In this document: positions 16,706 to 24,841 of the stretch, one piece after another
Numbering within the stretch: position 1 is the first letter of the stretch
Layout of the letters: each line of letters begins with the position of its first letter
DNA from: Candidatus Baltobacteraceae bacterium
GTDB taxonomy: Bacteria > Vulcanimicrobiota > Vulcanimicrobiia > Vulcanimicrobiales > Vulcanimicrobiaceae
NCBI GenBank assembly: GCA_035502855.1
Contig: DATJTX010000031.1
Coordinates: 1-64,000, forward strand
DNA: 64,000 bases
Direction: 5' to 3'
The notes under the pieces: model-generated
What the model was told of the DNA's origin: nothing
Database searches by the model: none
What the model saw: only the letters and a program-made list of their open reading frames with translations
Program-made: the position numbers and the translations under genes

Positions 16706-17875
16706 GTGGCACGTAAGAAAGCCGGCGGCGCGGTTGCGGAAGCGCAGCCCACGCTGACGCTGGACGAGCTGAAGAAGAAGCTGATCGCGCGCGGAAAGCA
16801 GCGCGGGTCGCTGACATACGAAGAGATCAATTCGGCGTTCGATGCGCTCGACGACGTCAACCCTGACGAAATCGACGGCCTCTTCGAAGAGATCACGGGC
16901 GCCGGTATCGAGATCATCGACGACCAAAAGGACGAGAAGCCCGAGGGTGAGCCTGAGGAAGAGCAAGAGGAACCGATCCCCGATGGGCTCTCGCTCGACG
17001 ATCCGGTCCGGATGTATCTCAAAGAGATCGGTCGCGTGCCCTTGCTCTCCATGGAGCAAGAAAAATCGCTCGCGATGCGGATCGAAGCGGGCGAATTGGA
17101 ATTGCAGCGCAACGGGACGGCCGACTCGCGCATCGTCACCGACGGCGAGGAGGCCAAACGCCAGCTGACCGAGGCCAACCTGCGTCTGGTCGTTTCGATC
17201 GCCAAGAAGTACGTCGGGCGCGGTATGCTCTTCCTCGATTTGATTCAGGAAGGCAATCTCGGTTTGATTCGGGCGGTCGAGAAGTTCGACTATCGCAAAG
17301 GCTACAAGTTCTCGACCTACGCGACGTGGTGGATCCGCCAGGCGATCACCCGCGCACTCGCCGATCAAGCTCGCACGATCCGTATTCCCGTACACATGGT
17401 CGAGACGATCAACCGCCTGATCAAAGTCTCGCGCCAGCTTCTCCAAGAACTCGGCCGTGAACCCTCGGTCGAAGAGATCGCCGAAGCGATGGCGCTGACG
17501 CCCGAGAAAGTGCGCGAGGTCATGAAGATCTCGCAGGAACCGATCTCGCTCGAAACGCCGATCGGCGAAGAAGAAGACTCACACCTGGGCGACTTCATCG
17601 AGGACCAGGAAGCGGTCGCGCCCGCCGAGGCTGCGTCGGTCATGCTTCTCAAAGAGAAGATGCAAGACGTGCTGCAAAACCTGACCGAGCGCGAGCGCAA
17701 AGTGCTGGTATTACGCTTCGGCCTCGAAGACGGTCATCAGCGCACGCTGGAAGAAGTCGGTCAAGAATTCGGCGTCACCCGCGAACGCATCCGCCAGATC
17801 GAAGCGAAGGCGCTCCGCAAACTCCGCCATCCTTCGCGCGGAAAAGCTCTCAAAGACTACTGGAGCAACGAATAA
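16706..17875 (+). CDS. rpoD: Primary sigma factor (sigma-70/RpoD)
   Basis: The 389-residue housekeeping sigma factor has region 1.1 ([20 protein letters not shown] to about residue 75), an acidic linker and region 1.2 ([20 protein letters not shown]). Region 2 has [39 protein letters not shown] and [20 protein letters not shown] for -10 recognition. Region 3 follows, then region 4 with [15 protein letters not shown] and [20 protein letters not shown] for -35 recognition. GTG 16706 is preceded by GGGGTGA with suitable spacing. The open frame extends upstream to 16574, but that part is low-complexity leader. The TTGACA/TATAAT-like promoters in this window are consistent with it. Confidence 0.96.
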   Translation: MARKKAGGAVAEAQPTLTLDELKKKLIARGKQRGSLTYEEINSAFDALDDVNPDEIDGLFEEITGAGIEIIDDQKDEKPEGEPEEEQEEPIPDGLSLDDPVRMYLKEIGRVPLLSMEQEKSLAMRIEAGELELQRNGTADSRIVTDGEEAKRQLTEANLRLVVSIAKKYVGRGMLFLDLIQEGNLGLIRAVEKFDYRKGYKFSTYATWWIRQAITRALADQARTIRIPVHMVETINRLIKVSRQLLQELGREPSVEEIAEAMALTPEKVREVMKISQEPISLETPIGEEEDSHLGDFIEDQEAVAPAEAASVMLLKEKMQDVLQNLTERERKVLVLRFGLEDGHQRTLEEVGQEFGVTRERIRQIEAKALRKLRHPSRGKALKDYWSNE

Positions 17876-17981
17876 AATTCGGACATATCGGGCCCATGTT
17901 GTCGTCGGCTCGGTCCTCGATTACCATGTGTAAACTTCGGACCTCGCCTCCTAAACCTGGACCCAATCTGCCCGAATTTGG

Positions 17982-18641
17982 CTAGTCCATGCTTTGGGCG
18001 TTTGCGCTGGGATGCACGAGCGGATTCTTATCCGCGAAGGCGCCGTTGGGATTGGGCATCACCCAAACCTCGAGATCCCAGATGTTCGGGAAGAGAAAGA
18101 CCGCTTTTACGGCGTTGACGTTTTTTGCCAGGCCCATCTTCACCAGCGTCGCAGCTTGCGGATCGTTGATATTGCCGCCGGCCGCCTCGAACTTCTTGAC
18201 CGACGTGGAATGCCCGTAGGCCATCATGCCGCTCTGGTTGAGCACGTAATGAACGTGCGCGCCGAATTGAATCCAGCGGCTCGGGGCGACGCCCCAGAGT
18301 TTCGGCGGATTTCCGGCTGAGTACGGCTGTGAGAAGTCGGCTCCGAGCAGCTTGCCGTTGACGCCGTACCAGAGTTGGCTCGGGTGCTGGGGGTCGTTCG
18401 AGGTCCATCGCAGGTTGACGTAACTGATCGCCCCGGTGTCGTCCTCGTTGGTATAGCGGAAATAGCCGGCCTTCTCGGCATCGGCGATGGTTGGGAAACG
18501 CGCGTTCAGATCTTTTTGGATGCTCGCGACGAAGGCGATCTCGGCGCCGTGGGGTTTGGGAGATAACGCGGCTGCGCCGAGCGCGACGCCGGTGGCGAGC
18601 GCGGCCAGCGCGGCCAGCGCGGTGAAATATCGAAAAATCAC
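17982..18641 (-). CDS. Secreted protein of unknown family
   Basis: The 219-residue protein has a signal peptide (MIFRYFTALAALAALATGVA with an Ala-rich cleavage region near 24). It is followed by a soluble domain with aromatic motifs such as YVNLRWTSND, LWYGVNGKLLGADFS and VFLFPNIWDLEVWVMPNPNG. There is no lipobox, no C-terminal anchor and no recognised catalytic motif. It is convergent with rpoD across about 106 nt that lacks a clear hairpin terminator. The upstream neighbour, also secreted, starts on the same strand and ends 16 nt before it, so the two may be co-expressed. Confidence 0.75.
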   Translation of the reverse strand: MIFRYFTALAALAALATGVALGAAALSPKPHGAEIAFVASIQKDLNARFPTIADAEKAGYFRYTNEDDTGAISYVNLRWTSNDPQHPSQLWYGVNGKLLGADFSQPYSAGNPPKLWGVAPSRWIQFGAHVHYVLNQSGMMAYGHSTSVKKFEAAGGNINDPQAATLVKMGLAKNVNAVKAVFLFPNIWDLEVWVMPNPNGAFADKNPLVHPSANAQSMD

Positions 18642-18657
18642 GTGCGGCTCCTTTGGA

Positions 18658-19458
18658 TTAGACGGGGGGCGTCGGTAGAACCGGGTTTGGTGTGAGTGCC
18701 GAGACCGGCGACGGTAATCCCGACGACATCGTCGGCCTCCCGGGCGTCAGCGACGGTACCGGCAGCGGCGGTTTGTAGTTATCCGGCGGTGAGGCCATCG
18801 GCATGGCTTTGAAAGACGAGATCGGCGTCTCGGCGTCCAGAATCAACGGCGCCGGCGTTTCGACCGCGACCGTGCCGCCGCTCTCGAGCAGGACGGTCGC
18901 ATCGGTAACGGCTTTGATGCGCGCGCCGGGTTCGAGCACGAAGTTGCGGCCCTTGCGAAAAACGTGAAGCAGCAGCGTTGGTGCGAAGATGTCGCCGACC
19001 GTGTTCTCCACGTCCGCCGTCGACTCGTGACCGGCGGAAACGTGGACGCTCAGATGCGACGCCGGTGCGTGCAGCGGGATCAGGCTCCCGTCGGGAAGCG
19101 CGAGCGGGCGAAAATAGATGTCGACATAGCCGTAGATATCGGGATTCGAAGCCGGTGACGCGTCGGCGATCTTGATCTGCACCGGCGAGCCGGCCGGCAA
19201 GACGGTCACGCCTTCGAGCACGAGCGCGCGCTCGAGATGCGCCTGCACGATTTCGCCCGCCTTCGACTTCGACGACGAGATCGTGCCGTCGAGCACGAAC
19301 GTGAGCGACGAACCGAACGGCAAAACATTCGGCGCTGCTTTGAGCGTCGGGATCGGTGAGGCACTGACCGGCGCCTGCGGCGTTTGGAGTGGAAAAGCGC
19401 TTACGCGGATCGGTGAAAACGGAGCAACTGCGGCGAGCATCACGCTCGCCGCGATCAA
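18658..19458 (-). CDS. Secreted proline-rich protein of unknown function
   Basis: The protein has an N-terminal hydrophobic segment (IAASVMLAAVAPFSPIRVSA). A globular middle follows, with LPFGSSLTFVLDGTISSSKS, AGEIVQAHLERALVLEG and LPAGSPVQIKI, a pattern seen in surface or cell-envelope beta domains. The tail is Pro- and Ser-rich. The start is uncertain: TTG 19458, GTG 19443 and ATG 19440 are close together. ATG 19626 would give a basic 50-residue extension but would overlap the KGG gene by about 160 nt in another frame. I do not recognise the family. The gene directly follows the KGG gene on the same strand. Confidence 0.65.
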   Translation of the reverse strand: MIAASVMLAAVAPFSPIRVSAFPLQTPQAPVSASPIPTLKAAPNVLPFGSSLTFVLDGTISSSKSKAGEIVQAHLERALVLEGVTVLPAGSPVQIKIADASPASNPDIYGYVDIYFRPLALPDGSLIPLHAPASHLSVHVSAGHESTADVENTVGDIFAPTLLLHVFRKGRNFVLEPGARIKAVTDATVLLESGGTVAVETPAPLILDAETPISSFKAMPMASPPDNYKPPLPVPSLTPGRPTMSSGLPSPVSALTPNPVLPTPPV

Positions 19459-19468
19459 TGTCAGGAAA

Positions 19469-19810
19469 CTAACTTGCGCGCTTTTCGCGCTCCGCTTCTT
19501 GCGCAGCGGCTGCGCGCTTCCCCTCTTCGATGAGTTGCTTGACTTTCTGGCCACCTTTTTGTCCGATTCGTTCGTAGAAGTCTGGGCCGTAGCGGTCGCG
19601 CGTGGCTTCGCCACCTTTCTTTCCACCCTTCTTACCGATCTGCTCGTAGAACTCGTGACCGTGAGCTTGCTTGGTGGCCAGCCCGCCTTTACGTCCGATC
19701 TGTTCGTAGAACTCCGGTCCGTACTTTTTCTTGACGGTTTCGCCGCCTTTTTGGCCTGCTTCGCGGACGGACATGCCGCTGGTCTTCTTACCGCTGTCGG
19801 GGGTTGCCAT
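19469..19810 (-). CDS. KGG-repeat (stress-induced GsiB-like) protein
   Basis: The 113-residue hydrophilic protein is built from repeated helical units with KGG turns: AGQKGGETVKKKYG, IGRKGGLATKQAHG, IGKKGGKKGGEATRDRYG and IGQKGGQKVKQ, separated by EFYEQ/DFYER segments. This is the KGG/GsiB-type repeat found in general-stress and desiccation proteins. I chose ATG 19810 (MATPDSGKKTSG) rather than the upstream in-frame ATG at 19861, because the extra 17 residues show no family resemblance. A perfect 8-bp hairpin (19837-19856) lies in its leader. The likely role is protection against osmotic, heat or drying stress, inferred from family. Confidence 0.85.
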   Translation of the reverse strand: MATPDSGKKTSGMSVREAGQKGGETVKKKYGPEFYEQIGRKGGLATKQAHGHEFYEQIGKKGGKKGGEATRDRYGPDFYERIGQKGGQKVKQLIEEGKRAAAAQEAEREKRAS

Positions 19811-19836
19811 GCTTGCTCTCTTTTCCACCTGTGGGC

Positions 19837-19856
19837 AGCCGTCCAAAGGGACGGCT
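19837..19856 (-). promoter_or_regulatory. Perfect 8-bp hairpin between divergent genes
   Basis: AGCCGTCC-AAAG-GGACGGCT lies in the leader of the KGG-repeat gene, 27 nt upstream of its ATG, and between divergent promoters. It could be an RNA hairpin affecting translation or a DNA site for a regulator. There is no U-run after it on the minus strand, so it is not an intrinsic terminator. Confidence 0.45.
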
Positions 19857-19909
19857 ATCATCGTGCATATACTAGAACGCAGGTTCGGTGCTATTGGTTT
19901 GGGGGACGG

Positions 19910-21385
19910 ATGCGAGAATCGAGATCTTGGTTGGTTCGGCCGCTGCTTGTGGCCGCCGCCCTATTGGTGGGTGCGGTCTCTGCCGGCGACCGGTCGGAAA
20001 TCCTCACGCTCGAATCCCACCGTTCGCTCGGCGGCGGCCGGTTGGCCGCGCTCCTCGCTTCGCCCGATGCCGCGACGGCAGCACGTGCTGCGCTCGCGAT
20101 CGGGAGAACCAAGCAACCGGATGGCGTCTTGCTACTCGAACGTCACCTCCACGATCCGCGTGCTGCCGTCCGAGCCTTCAGCATATACGGCTTAGGTTTG
20201 ATTGGGCTGGGAAGCGACGCGCCGGCCGTTACCGCGGCGGTCCGAGGCGACCGCAACGGGGCAGTGAAAATCGCCGCCATCGACGCCCTTGGCCGCTACG
20301 AGGAGGCGCGCAAACTGCCCGCCGGCGCCGAGGCGACGGCGGTGCGCCAGCTGGTTTCAGCGATGGCTGAGCGACGCTTCTCACCGGTCGTTCGCGGGCG
20401 CGCCGCGATTGCGCTCGGGCTCTTTGCCGGCTCGCCGGCGGGCCGGCACATCGCGGCTGCCCTGGCGACGGCCTACGGGCAAGAACGCGATGCGGGAGTC
20501 CGGGAGCGGATCATGTGGACGATCTTCCGTGACTACGCCGCCGGGGTGCCTTTGGCGACCCTTCGCGCCGGTCTGCGCGATCCGGACGAGGTCGTACGGA
20601 TCGAGGCCGTCCGGGCCTACGGGCATCTCACCGGCCCGGCGCGCGCAGCGGAGCTGCAGCCGCTGCTAAACGATCGATCCTGGCGCGTCCAGGAGCAGAC
20701 CGCCGAGTCGATCCGTCTGCTGCGCGGCGGAACGCTGACCCAGCACTGGACCGCGATTCCGGCGTTTGTCCACGTTCCGCCCGTCCGCCCCGATCCGTAC
20801 GCGGCGCTGCCGGCGCTGCCGCGCCACCCGGTCGCCCCGGGCGCTCCGCGGCCGGCCGACGTCCCGACGGCGCCCTCGCTGCTGCCGCAAACCGCAGCCG
20901 AAATGACCGCTCCGGCGCACGGCGAGCATCCGCGTCTGCGTATCGTGACGAGCGAAGGCGACATTTACGTCGTGCTCTATCCGGAGTGGGCGCCGTTGAC
21001 CGTGACCAATTTTCTCAATCTGATGAACCGCGGCTTCTTCGACAACAACCAGTGGTTCAGAATCGTGCCCGATTTCGTCGTGCAGACCGGCGAGCAGGAC
21101 GCCAAGAACGCGCCCGGACCCGGCTACTCGATTCCGGCCGAAGAAAATCCGCTGGAACAGAACGGTTACGTGATCTCCATGGGCCTGAACTACGACGAGA
21201 AAACGAACACGCCGATTCGGGACTCGGCCGGCAGCGAGTACTACATCACGCTCTCCCCACAGTACCATCTCGACAACGCCTTCACGGTCTTCGGCGCGGT
21301 GTGCGGCGGCTTCGACGTACTCGGCCGGCTCACCGAATCCGACAAGGTCATCCGCATCGAGCGAATCGCCGACGTCGATCTCTAG
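19910..21385 (+). CDS. HEAT-repeat protein fused to cyclophilin-type peptidyl-prolyl isomerase
   Basis: The 491-residue exported protein has a signal peptide (residues 1-25). Five to six HEAT-like repeats follow to about residue 270 (LLASPDAATAARAALAIGRT, LRAGLRDPDEVVRIEAVRAY). A Pro-rich linker then leads to a cyclophilin domain at about 340-491 with VVLYPEWAPLTVTNFLNLMN, FFDNNQWFRIVPDFVVQTGE and YYITLSPQYHLDNAFTVFG. Cyclophilins catalyse cis-trans isomerisation of proline bonds. The HEAT array probably presents clients. ATG 19910 follows GGGGGAC. Secretion implies a role in folding extracytoplasmic proteins. A perfect 18-bp duplication spans its stop codon. Confidence 0.88.
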   Translation: MRESRSWLVRPLLVAAALLVGAVSAGDRSEILTLESHRSLGGGRLAALLASPDAATAARAALAIGRTKQPDGVLLLERHLHDPRAAVRAFSIYGLGLIGLGSDAPAVTAAVRGDRNGAVKIAAIDALGRYEEARKLPAGAEATAVRQLVSAMAERRFSPVVRGRAAIALGLFAGSPAGRHIAAALATAYGQERDAGVRERIMWTIFRDYAAGVPLATLRAGLRDPDEVVRIEAVRAYGHLTGPARAAELQPLLNDRSWRVQEQTAESIRLLRGGTLTQHWTAIPAFVHVPPVRPDPYAALPALPRHPVAPGAPRPADVPTAPSLLPQTAAEMTAPAHGEHPRLRIVTSEGDIYVVLYPEWAPLTVTNFLNLMNRGFFDNNQWFRIVPDFVVQTGEQDAKNAPGPGYSIPAEENPLEQNGYVISMGLNYDEKTNTPIRDSAGSEYYITLSPQYHLDNAFTVFGAVCGGFDVLGRLTESDKVIRIERIADVDL

Positions 21386-21406
21386 CACGACGTCGATCTC
21401 TAGCAC
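21371..21406. repeat. Perfect 18-bp tandem duplication over the stop codon
   Basis: GACGTCGATCTCTAGCAC at 21371-21388 is repeated without change at 21389-21406, giving a second in-frame copy of the final residues and stop. It looks like a recent slippage duplication. It leaves the coding sequence intact and ends 1 nt before dtd. Confidence 0.9.
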
Positions 21407-21856
21407 TTAGAACGCGCGCTGCGAATCGAGTAGGATCGTCACCGGCCCGTCGTTGACCAGTTCGACCTGCATGTCGGCGCCGAATTCGCCGTACTCGACG
21501 TGCAGGCCCAACCGCTCCAACTCGCGTCCGGTGCGTTCGTAGAGTTCACTTGCCAGCGGCTCCTTCGCCGCGGCGATGAACGAAGGGCGCCGTCCCTTGC
21601 GCGCATCGCCGTGCAGCGTGAATTGTGAAACGAGCAGAATCGAGCCGCCGGTCTCGAGCACGCTGCGATTCATCAGTCCGCCCTCGTCGGGAAAGATGCG
21701 TAAATTCGCGATCTTCTCAGCCATGTACCGCGCGTCGTCGTCGCCGTCCGGAGCGGCGACGCCGAGCAGCACGAGGAGCCCGGCTCCGATACTTCCGATC
21801 GTTCGGTCCTCCACGCGAACGCTTGCGCGCAAAACGCGCTGCACCACGGCGCGCAC
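21407..21856 (-). CDS. dtd: D-aminoacyl-tRNA deacylase
   Basis: This enzyme removes D-amino acids (and glycine) from mischarged tRNAs. The 149-residue protein shows the hallmark motifs: MRAVVQRVLRASVRV at the start, SQFTLHGDARKGRRPSFIAA near 78-97, and NDGPVTILLDS near the end, the Gly-cisPro pair being in GPVT. The length is normal. Its ATG lies 1 nt after the stop of the proline dehydrogenase gene on the same strand, so the two are co-transcribed. Confidence 0.96.
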   Translation of the reverse strand: MRAVVQRVLRASVRVEDRTIGSIGAGLLVLLGVAAPDGDDDARYMAEKIANLRIFPDEGGLMNRSVLETGGSILLVSQFTLHGDARKGRRPSFIAAAKEPLASELYERTGRELERLGLHVEYGEFGADMQVELVNDGPVTILLDSQRAF

Positions 21857-21857
21857 G

Positions 21858-22751
21858 TTACTTTGCGAACATCGACGAGAGCGCGAAGAGCGCGTTCTCG
21901 CGCCGCTCCATCACGCGGCGGTAGAAATATCCGGCCCAATGCGTTCCGAACGGAACGTAGACGCGCACGCGGTAACCTTGCGCCACCAGTTCGCGCTGAA
22001 GCTGCGGGCGGCAGCCGTAGAGCATCTGAAATTCGAAACGATCGCTCGCGATGGCGCGTTCGCGCGTGAACGCGCGAACCTCGTCGATGAGCGAGCGGTC
22101 GTGAGTGGCGATCGCGGGGTAGTTTCCGCGCTCGAGCAGCTCGTGCGCCAGTTGGAGGTAGGCAACGCGAATCGCCGGCATCTCCTTGATCGCAAGCTCC
22201 GGCGGTTCGTCGTAGGCCCCTTTGCACAAGCGTACGCGCGCGCCGATTGCGATCGCGCGCGCAACGTCCGCAGGCGTTCGCCGCAGATAGGCCTGCAGCA
22301 CGATGCCGACGTTCGTATCCTTGGCGTAGGCCGACTCGAAGAGATCGAGCGTGGCCGCAGTGACCGCCGAGCCCTCCATGTCGATGCGAACGAACGGGTC
22401 GGCGTTGCGCTGCGCATCGTGCAGGATGCGCGTGAGGTTTTCGAGCGCGAACCGTCGATCGATCAACAGCCCCATGGCGGTCATCTTAACCGAAACGTTG
22501 CTTTGCACGCCGCTCTCGCGGATGCGGTCGAGCACGGCGAGGTAGGTATCCCGTGTCTTGAGGGCGGCATCGCGTTCGAGCACGTCCTCACCGAGGAAGT
22601 CGAGTGTTGCGGTCATGCCGGCGCTATTGAGCTCGCGGACCGCAGCGATCGCCGAATCGATGGTTTCGCCCGCCACAAAGCGCTTGGCGAGGAAGAAGAA
22701 GTTCTTTTGGAAACCCGAGTTGGGAGCGAGAAGTCGATCGATAAGGGCCAT
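21858..22751 (-). CDS. Proline dehydrogenase (monofunctional)
   Basis: This FAD enzyme oxidises proline to pyrroline-5-carboxylate. The 297-residue protein starts at ATG 22751 (MALIDRLLAPNSGFQKNFFF). The longer frame to 22868 lacks family sequence. It has the beta-alpha-barrel motifs ATLDFLGEDVLERD, NVSVKMTAMGLLID, VRIDMEGSAVTAATLD, RLCKGAYDEPPELA and FEFQMLYGCRPQLQRELV. The length fits the short proline dehydrogenase found in Gram-positives and deep-branching bacteria; no P5C dehydrogenase domain is attached or adjacent. It is probably the first gene of a two-gene unit with dtd. A single-domain response regulator is transcribed divergently. Confidence 0.94.
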   Translation of the reverse strand: MALIDRLLAPNSGFQKNFFFLAKRFVAGETIDSAIAAVRELNSAGMTATLDFLGEDVLERDAALKTRDTYLAVLDRIRESGVQSNVSVKMTAMGLLIDRRFALENLTRILHDAQRNADPFVRIDMEGSAVTAATLDLFESAYAKDTNVGIVLQAYLRRTPADVARAIAIGARVRLCKGAYDEPPELAIKEMPAIRVAYLQLAHELLERGNYPAIATHDRSLIDEVRAFTRERAIASDRFEFQMLYGCRPQLQRELVAQGYRVRVYVPFGTHWAGYFYRRVMERRENALFALSSMFAK

Positions 22752-22947
22752 TTCGGGCACTAGACTACGACGCGGGTTCCCAAAACCCGGCGCCGGGCCC
22801 GAATGGGTGAGGTTTGCGGAGGGAGCGGCGCAGGGCAGCTGAAGGTTCCAGGCGGGATGTGCGACCACCGCGGCGGCCGGACCGTCATTATGGAAAATTT
22901 ACCAAAGCCTCACGCGGCCATCCGAGGCGTGAAAGTGGCATACACGA

Positions 22948-23379
22948 ATGGCTGAAGAGATGGTTCAGCGCAATTGGCGGGTATTGATCGCCGACGATGA
23001 CCCGGCTATCTGCACGCTGATCGATACGGTCTTGCGCAAGGGCCCATATGAGATGATCATGTGCAACGATGCCGAAAGCGCGCTCGTTGCGGTCGACCGG
23101 CAGGGGCCATTCGACATCATCATCTGCGATTTCATGCTGCCCGGAATCTCGGGCATCGATCTGGTCGAACGCCTGCGCGCAAAAGACGGCACGCGCGGCG
23201 TCCCGATTCTGATGATCTCCGGTCACACCAACTACGCGATGGATGGCCGCGCCAAGAACGCCGGCGCCAATCTCTTCCTGAATAAGCCCTTCACGATCTC
23301 GCAACTGCGCGCAGCGGTGACTCATCTGCTCTCGCAATCGGTCAAACGCGACTCGTATTCAGGCGCGCCCTTCTTCTGA
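22948..23379 (+). CDS. Stand-alone receiver-domain response regulator
   Basis: The 143-residue protein consists of one receiver domain. The acidic pocket is Asp16-Asp18, the phospho-acceptor Asp61 (IIICDFMLPG), the switch Ser91 (MISGHTNY) and the invariant Lys113 (NKPF). No output domain follows, so it would act as a CheY- or Spo0F-like relay or by binding a partner. No histidine kinase is encoded nearby. Its stop overlaps the start region of mntP. The Ser/Phe-rich tail SYSGAPFF is unusual. It is the first gene of a compact plus-strand series that leads to kamB, kamC and kce. Confidence 0.9.
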   Translation: MAEEMVQRNWRVLIADDDPAICTLIDTVLRKGPYEMIMCNDAESALVAVDRQGPFDIIICDFMLPGISGIDLVERLRAKDGTRGVPILMISGHTNYAMDGRAKNAGANLFLNKPFTISQLRAAVTHLLSQSVKRDSYSGAPFF

Positions 23380-23930
23380 TCAAGGTTTTCCTCGTAGCGT
23401 TTTCGCTGGCGCTCGACGTCTTCGCGGTGAGCGTCGGCGTCGGTGTGCGCGGCGCCTCGACTGCGGCAAAGATCCGTATCGGCGCCGCGTTCGCGAGCGC
23501 GGAAATTGCGATGAACTGTATCGGCGCCGGGCTCGGCCTGGCGGTTGGGCGCGTGATCGGCGACGGTGCCGCATACCTCGGCTACGTTGCGCTGGTCGCG
23601 GTCGGCGTCTACATGACGATCGAGGCGCGGCGCAATCTGGGCGATCGCCCTGCGCTCGAATTGGACAGCGGCTGGGGGCTTCTGCTCGCCTCGCTCGGTA
23701 TCAGTCTCGACTCACTCGGCATCGGGTTCTCGATCCTCTACATCGGCGTGCCCTTGGTCGTGGCGCTCGTCACGATCGGCGTCGTTTCCGTCCTTGCCAC
23801 GACGCTCGGGTTGAGCCTCGGCCGCGCGCTCGGCACGCGCGTGGAAGACGCTGCCGAGACACTCGGCGGCGTTTTGCTTGCACTGACCGGGGCCGCATTC
23901 ATCGCGCTCAAGGCACTGCACGCCGGCTAG
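23376..23930 (+). CDS. mntP: Manganese efflux pump MntP-like, probable non-AUG start
   Basis: This is a six-helix membrane protein of the MntP family, about 184 residues. It shows the paired family motifs SLALDVFAVSVGVGVRG near the start and SLGISLDSLGIGFSIL in the second half, and ends GGVLLALTGAAFIALKALHAG. The first helix requires translation from about 23376, but no ATG, GTG or TTG is in frame there. CTG 23376 overlaps the preceding stop as CTGA, or ATC 23379 would serve. The first ordinary candidate, GTG 23427, would remove most of helix 1. Expected role: export of Mn2+ from the cytoplasm. No mntP (yybP-ykoY) riboswitch is visible, as the gene is coupled to the response regulator. Confidence 0.85.
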   Translation: MIKVFLVAFSLALDVFAVSVGVGVRGASTAAKIRIGAAFASAEIAMNCIGAGLGLAVGRVIGDGAAYLGYVALVAVGVYMTIEARRNLGDRPALELDSGWGLLLASLGISLDSLGIGFSILYIGVPLVVALVTIGVVSVLATTLGLSLGRALGTRVEDAAETLGGVLLALTGAAFIALKALHAG

Positions 23931-23944
23931 CGAAACGCGCGGCT

Positions 23945-24841
23945 ATGCACGCGCGCGTCGGCGAATCGATTTTGCAGCTCTGGCGGGCCAGCGGCGCGCG
24001 GTCGCTGTTCGTGGCCGGCACGGCTAAGAACGTCGGTAAGACCGTCGCGCTGCGCGCCGTCTACCGGGCGTGCACGGCGACGGGATCCTTCCCCGGAATC
24101 GCCTCGATCGGCCGCGACGGCGAAGCCGTCGACGCCGTTGATGCGATCGCAAAGCCGCGACTCTGGCTCGAACCGCAAACGGTGATCGCCACCGCGCGCG
24201 ACGTCTTACCCGCGTCTCCCGCGAGCGAACTGCTCGCACTCTCCTCCATCACGACGGCGGCCGGCGTGCTCGTCTTTGCTCGCGTACGCTGCGGCGCGCA
24301 CTACGAGCTGATCGGACCACCGAACGCATCGGCGGTCCGCGCCGTCGTGGATCGGCTCGTCGACTACGCCGGGATCGCGATCGTCGACGGCGCGGTCGAT
24401 CGCGTCGCCGCGCTGGCCGGTGGTGATGACGCGATCGTGGTGGCGTGCGGCGCCGCAGGTGCGGCAACGATCGGCGAGATCGTCGACGACGTGCGTGCGC
24501 TCGTTGTGCGCTTGCAGACGCCGCGCTACGACGGTCGCGGCGAAGCGCTCGCGATCGAGGGCGCGCTTACGCCTGCGCGCGTGGCGCAACTGATCCATGC
24601 CCGCGAGCAGCGCGCGATCGTGGTCCGCGATCCAACGCAGATCGTGCTCCGCGGAAAGGCCGTGCTCCACGCCTTCGAGCGGCTGCGGATCCGCTGCGAA
24701 CGCCCTCTGCGCGTCATTGCTGCGACGGTCGCCTCGATCGGCGGCGACCGCTCCTTCAGCCCGCGCGCTCTGGCCGAAGGCGTCGCGCGCGCGACCGGGC
24801 TTCCGACATTCGATGTGTATGCGGCGGAGCGCGCCGCATGA
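23945..24841 (+). CDS. kamB: Lysine 5,6-aminomutase reactivase subunit KamB-like
   Basis: The 298-residue P-loop protein has LFVAGTAKNVGKTVALRAVY (Walker A 25-33), IASIGRDGEAVD, VIATARDVLPASPASELL and VRAVVDRLVDYAGIAIVDGA followed by VDR. This motif order matches KamB of lysine-fermenting bacteria. There, KamB with the MutS-like KamC removes damaged cobalamin from adenosylcobalamin-dependent lysine 5,6-aminomutase. The last about 100 residues extend beyond the core. The gene overlaps kamC by 4 nt (ATGA), as expected for a two-subunit complex. The aminomutase genes kamD/kamE are not in the window, so the client must be encoded elsewhere or differ. Confidence 0.85.
   Translation: MHARVGESILQLWRASGARSLFVAGTAKNVGKTVALRAVYRACTATGSFPGIASIGRDGEAVDAVDAIAKPRLWLEPQTVIATARDVLPASPASELLALSSITTAAGVLVFARVRCGAHYELIGPPNASAVRAVVDRLVDYAGIAIVDGAVDRVAALAGGDDAIVVACGAAGAATIGEIVDDVRALVVRLQTPRYDGRGEALAIEGALTPARVAQLIHAREQRAIVVRDPTQIVLRGKAVLHAFERLRIRCERPLRVIAATVASIGGDRSFSPRALAEGVARATGLPTFDVYAAERAA

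Noticed and set aside
17876-17981. Possible long-range AAATTCGG/CCGAATTT pairing as the rpoD terminator
   Set aside because: The arms are 8 nt and about 90 nt apart with no U-run; too weak to call a terminator.
19172-19909. Plus-strand extension of the HEAT-cyclophilin frame
   Set aside because: It is antisense to the secreted protein and KGG genes. ATG 19910 has a ribosome binding site and a signal peptide, so the extension is not coding.
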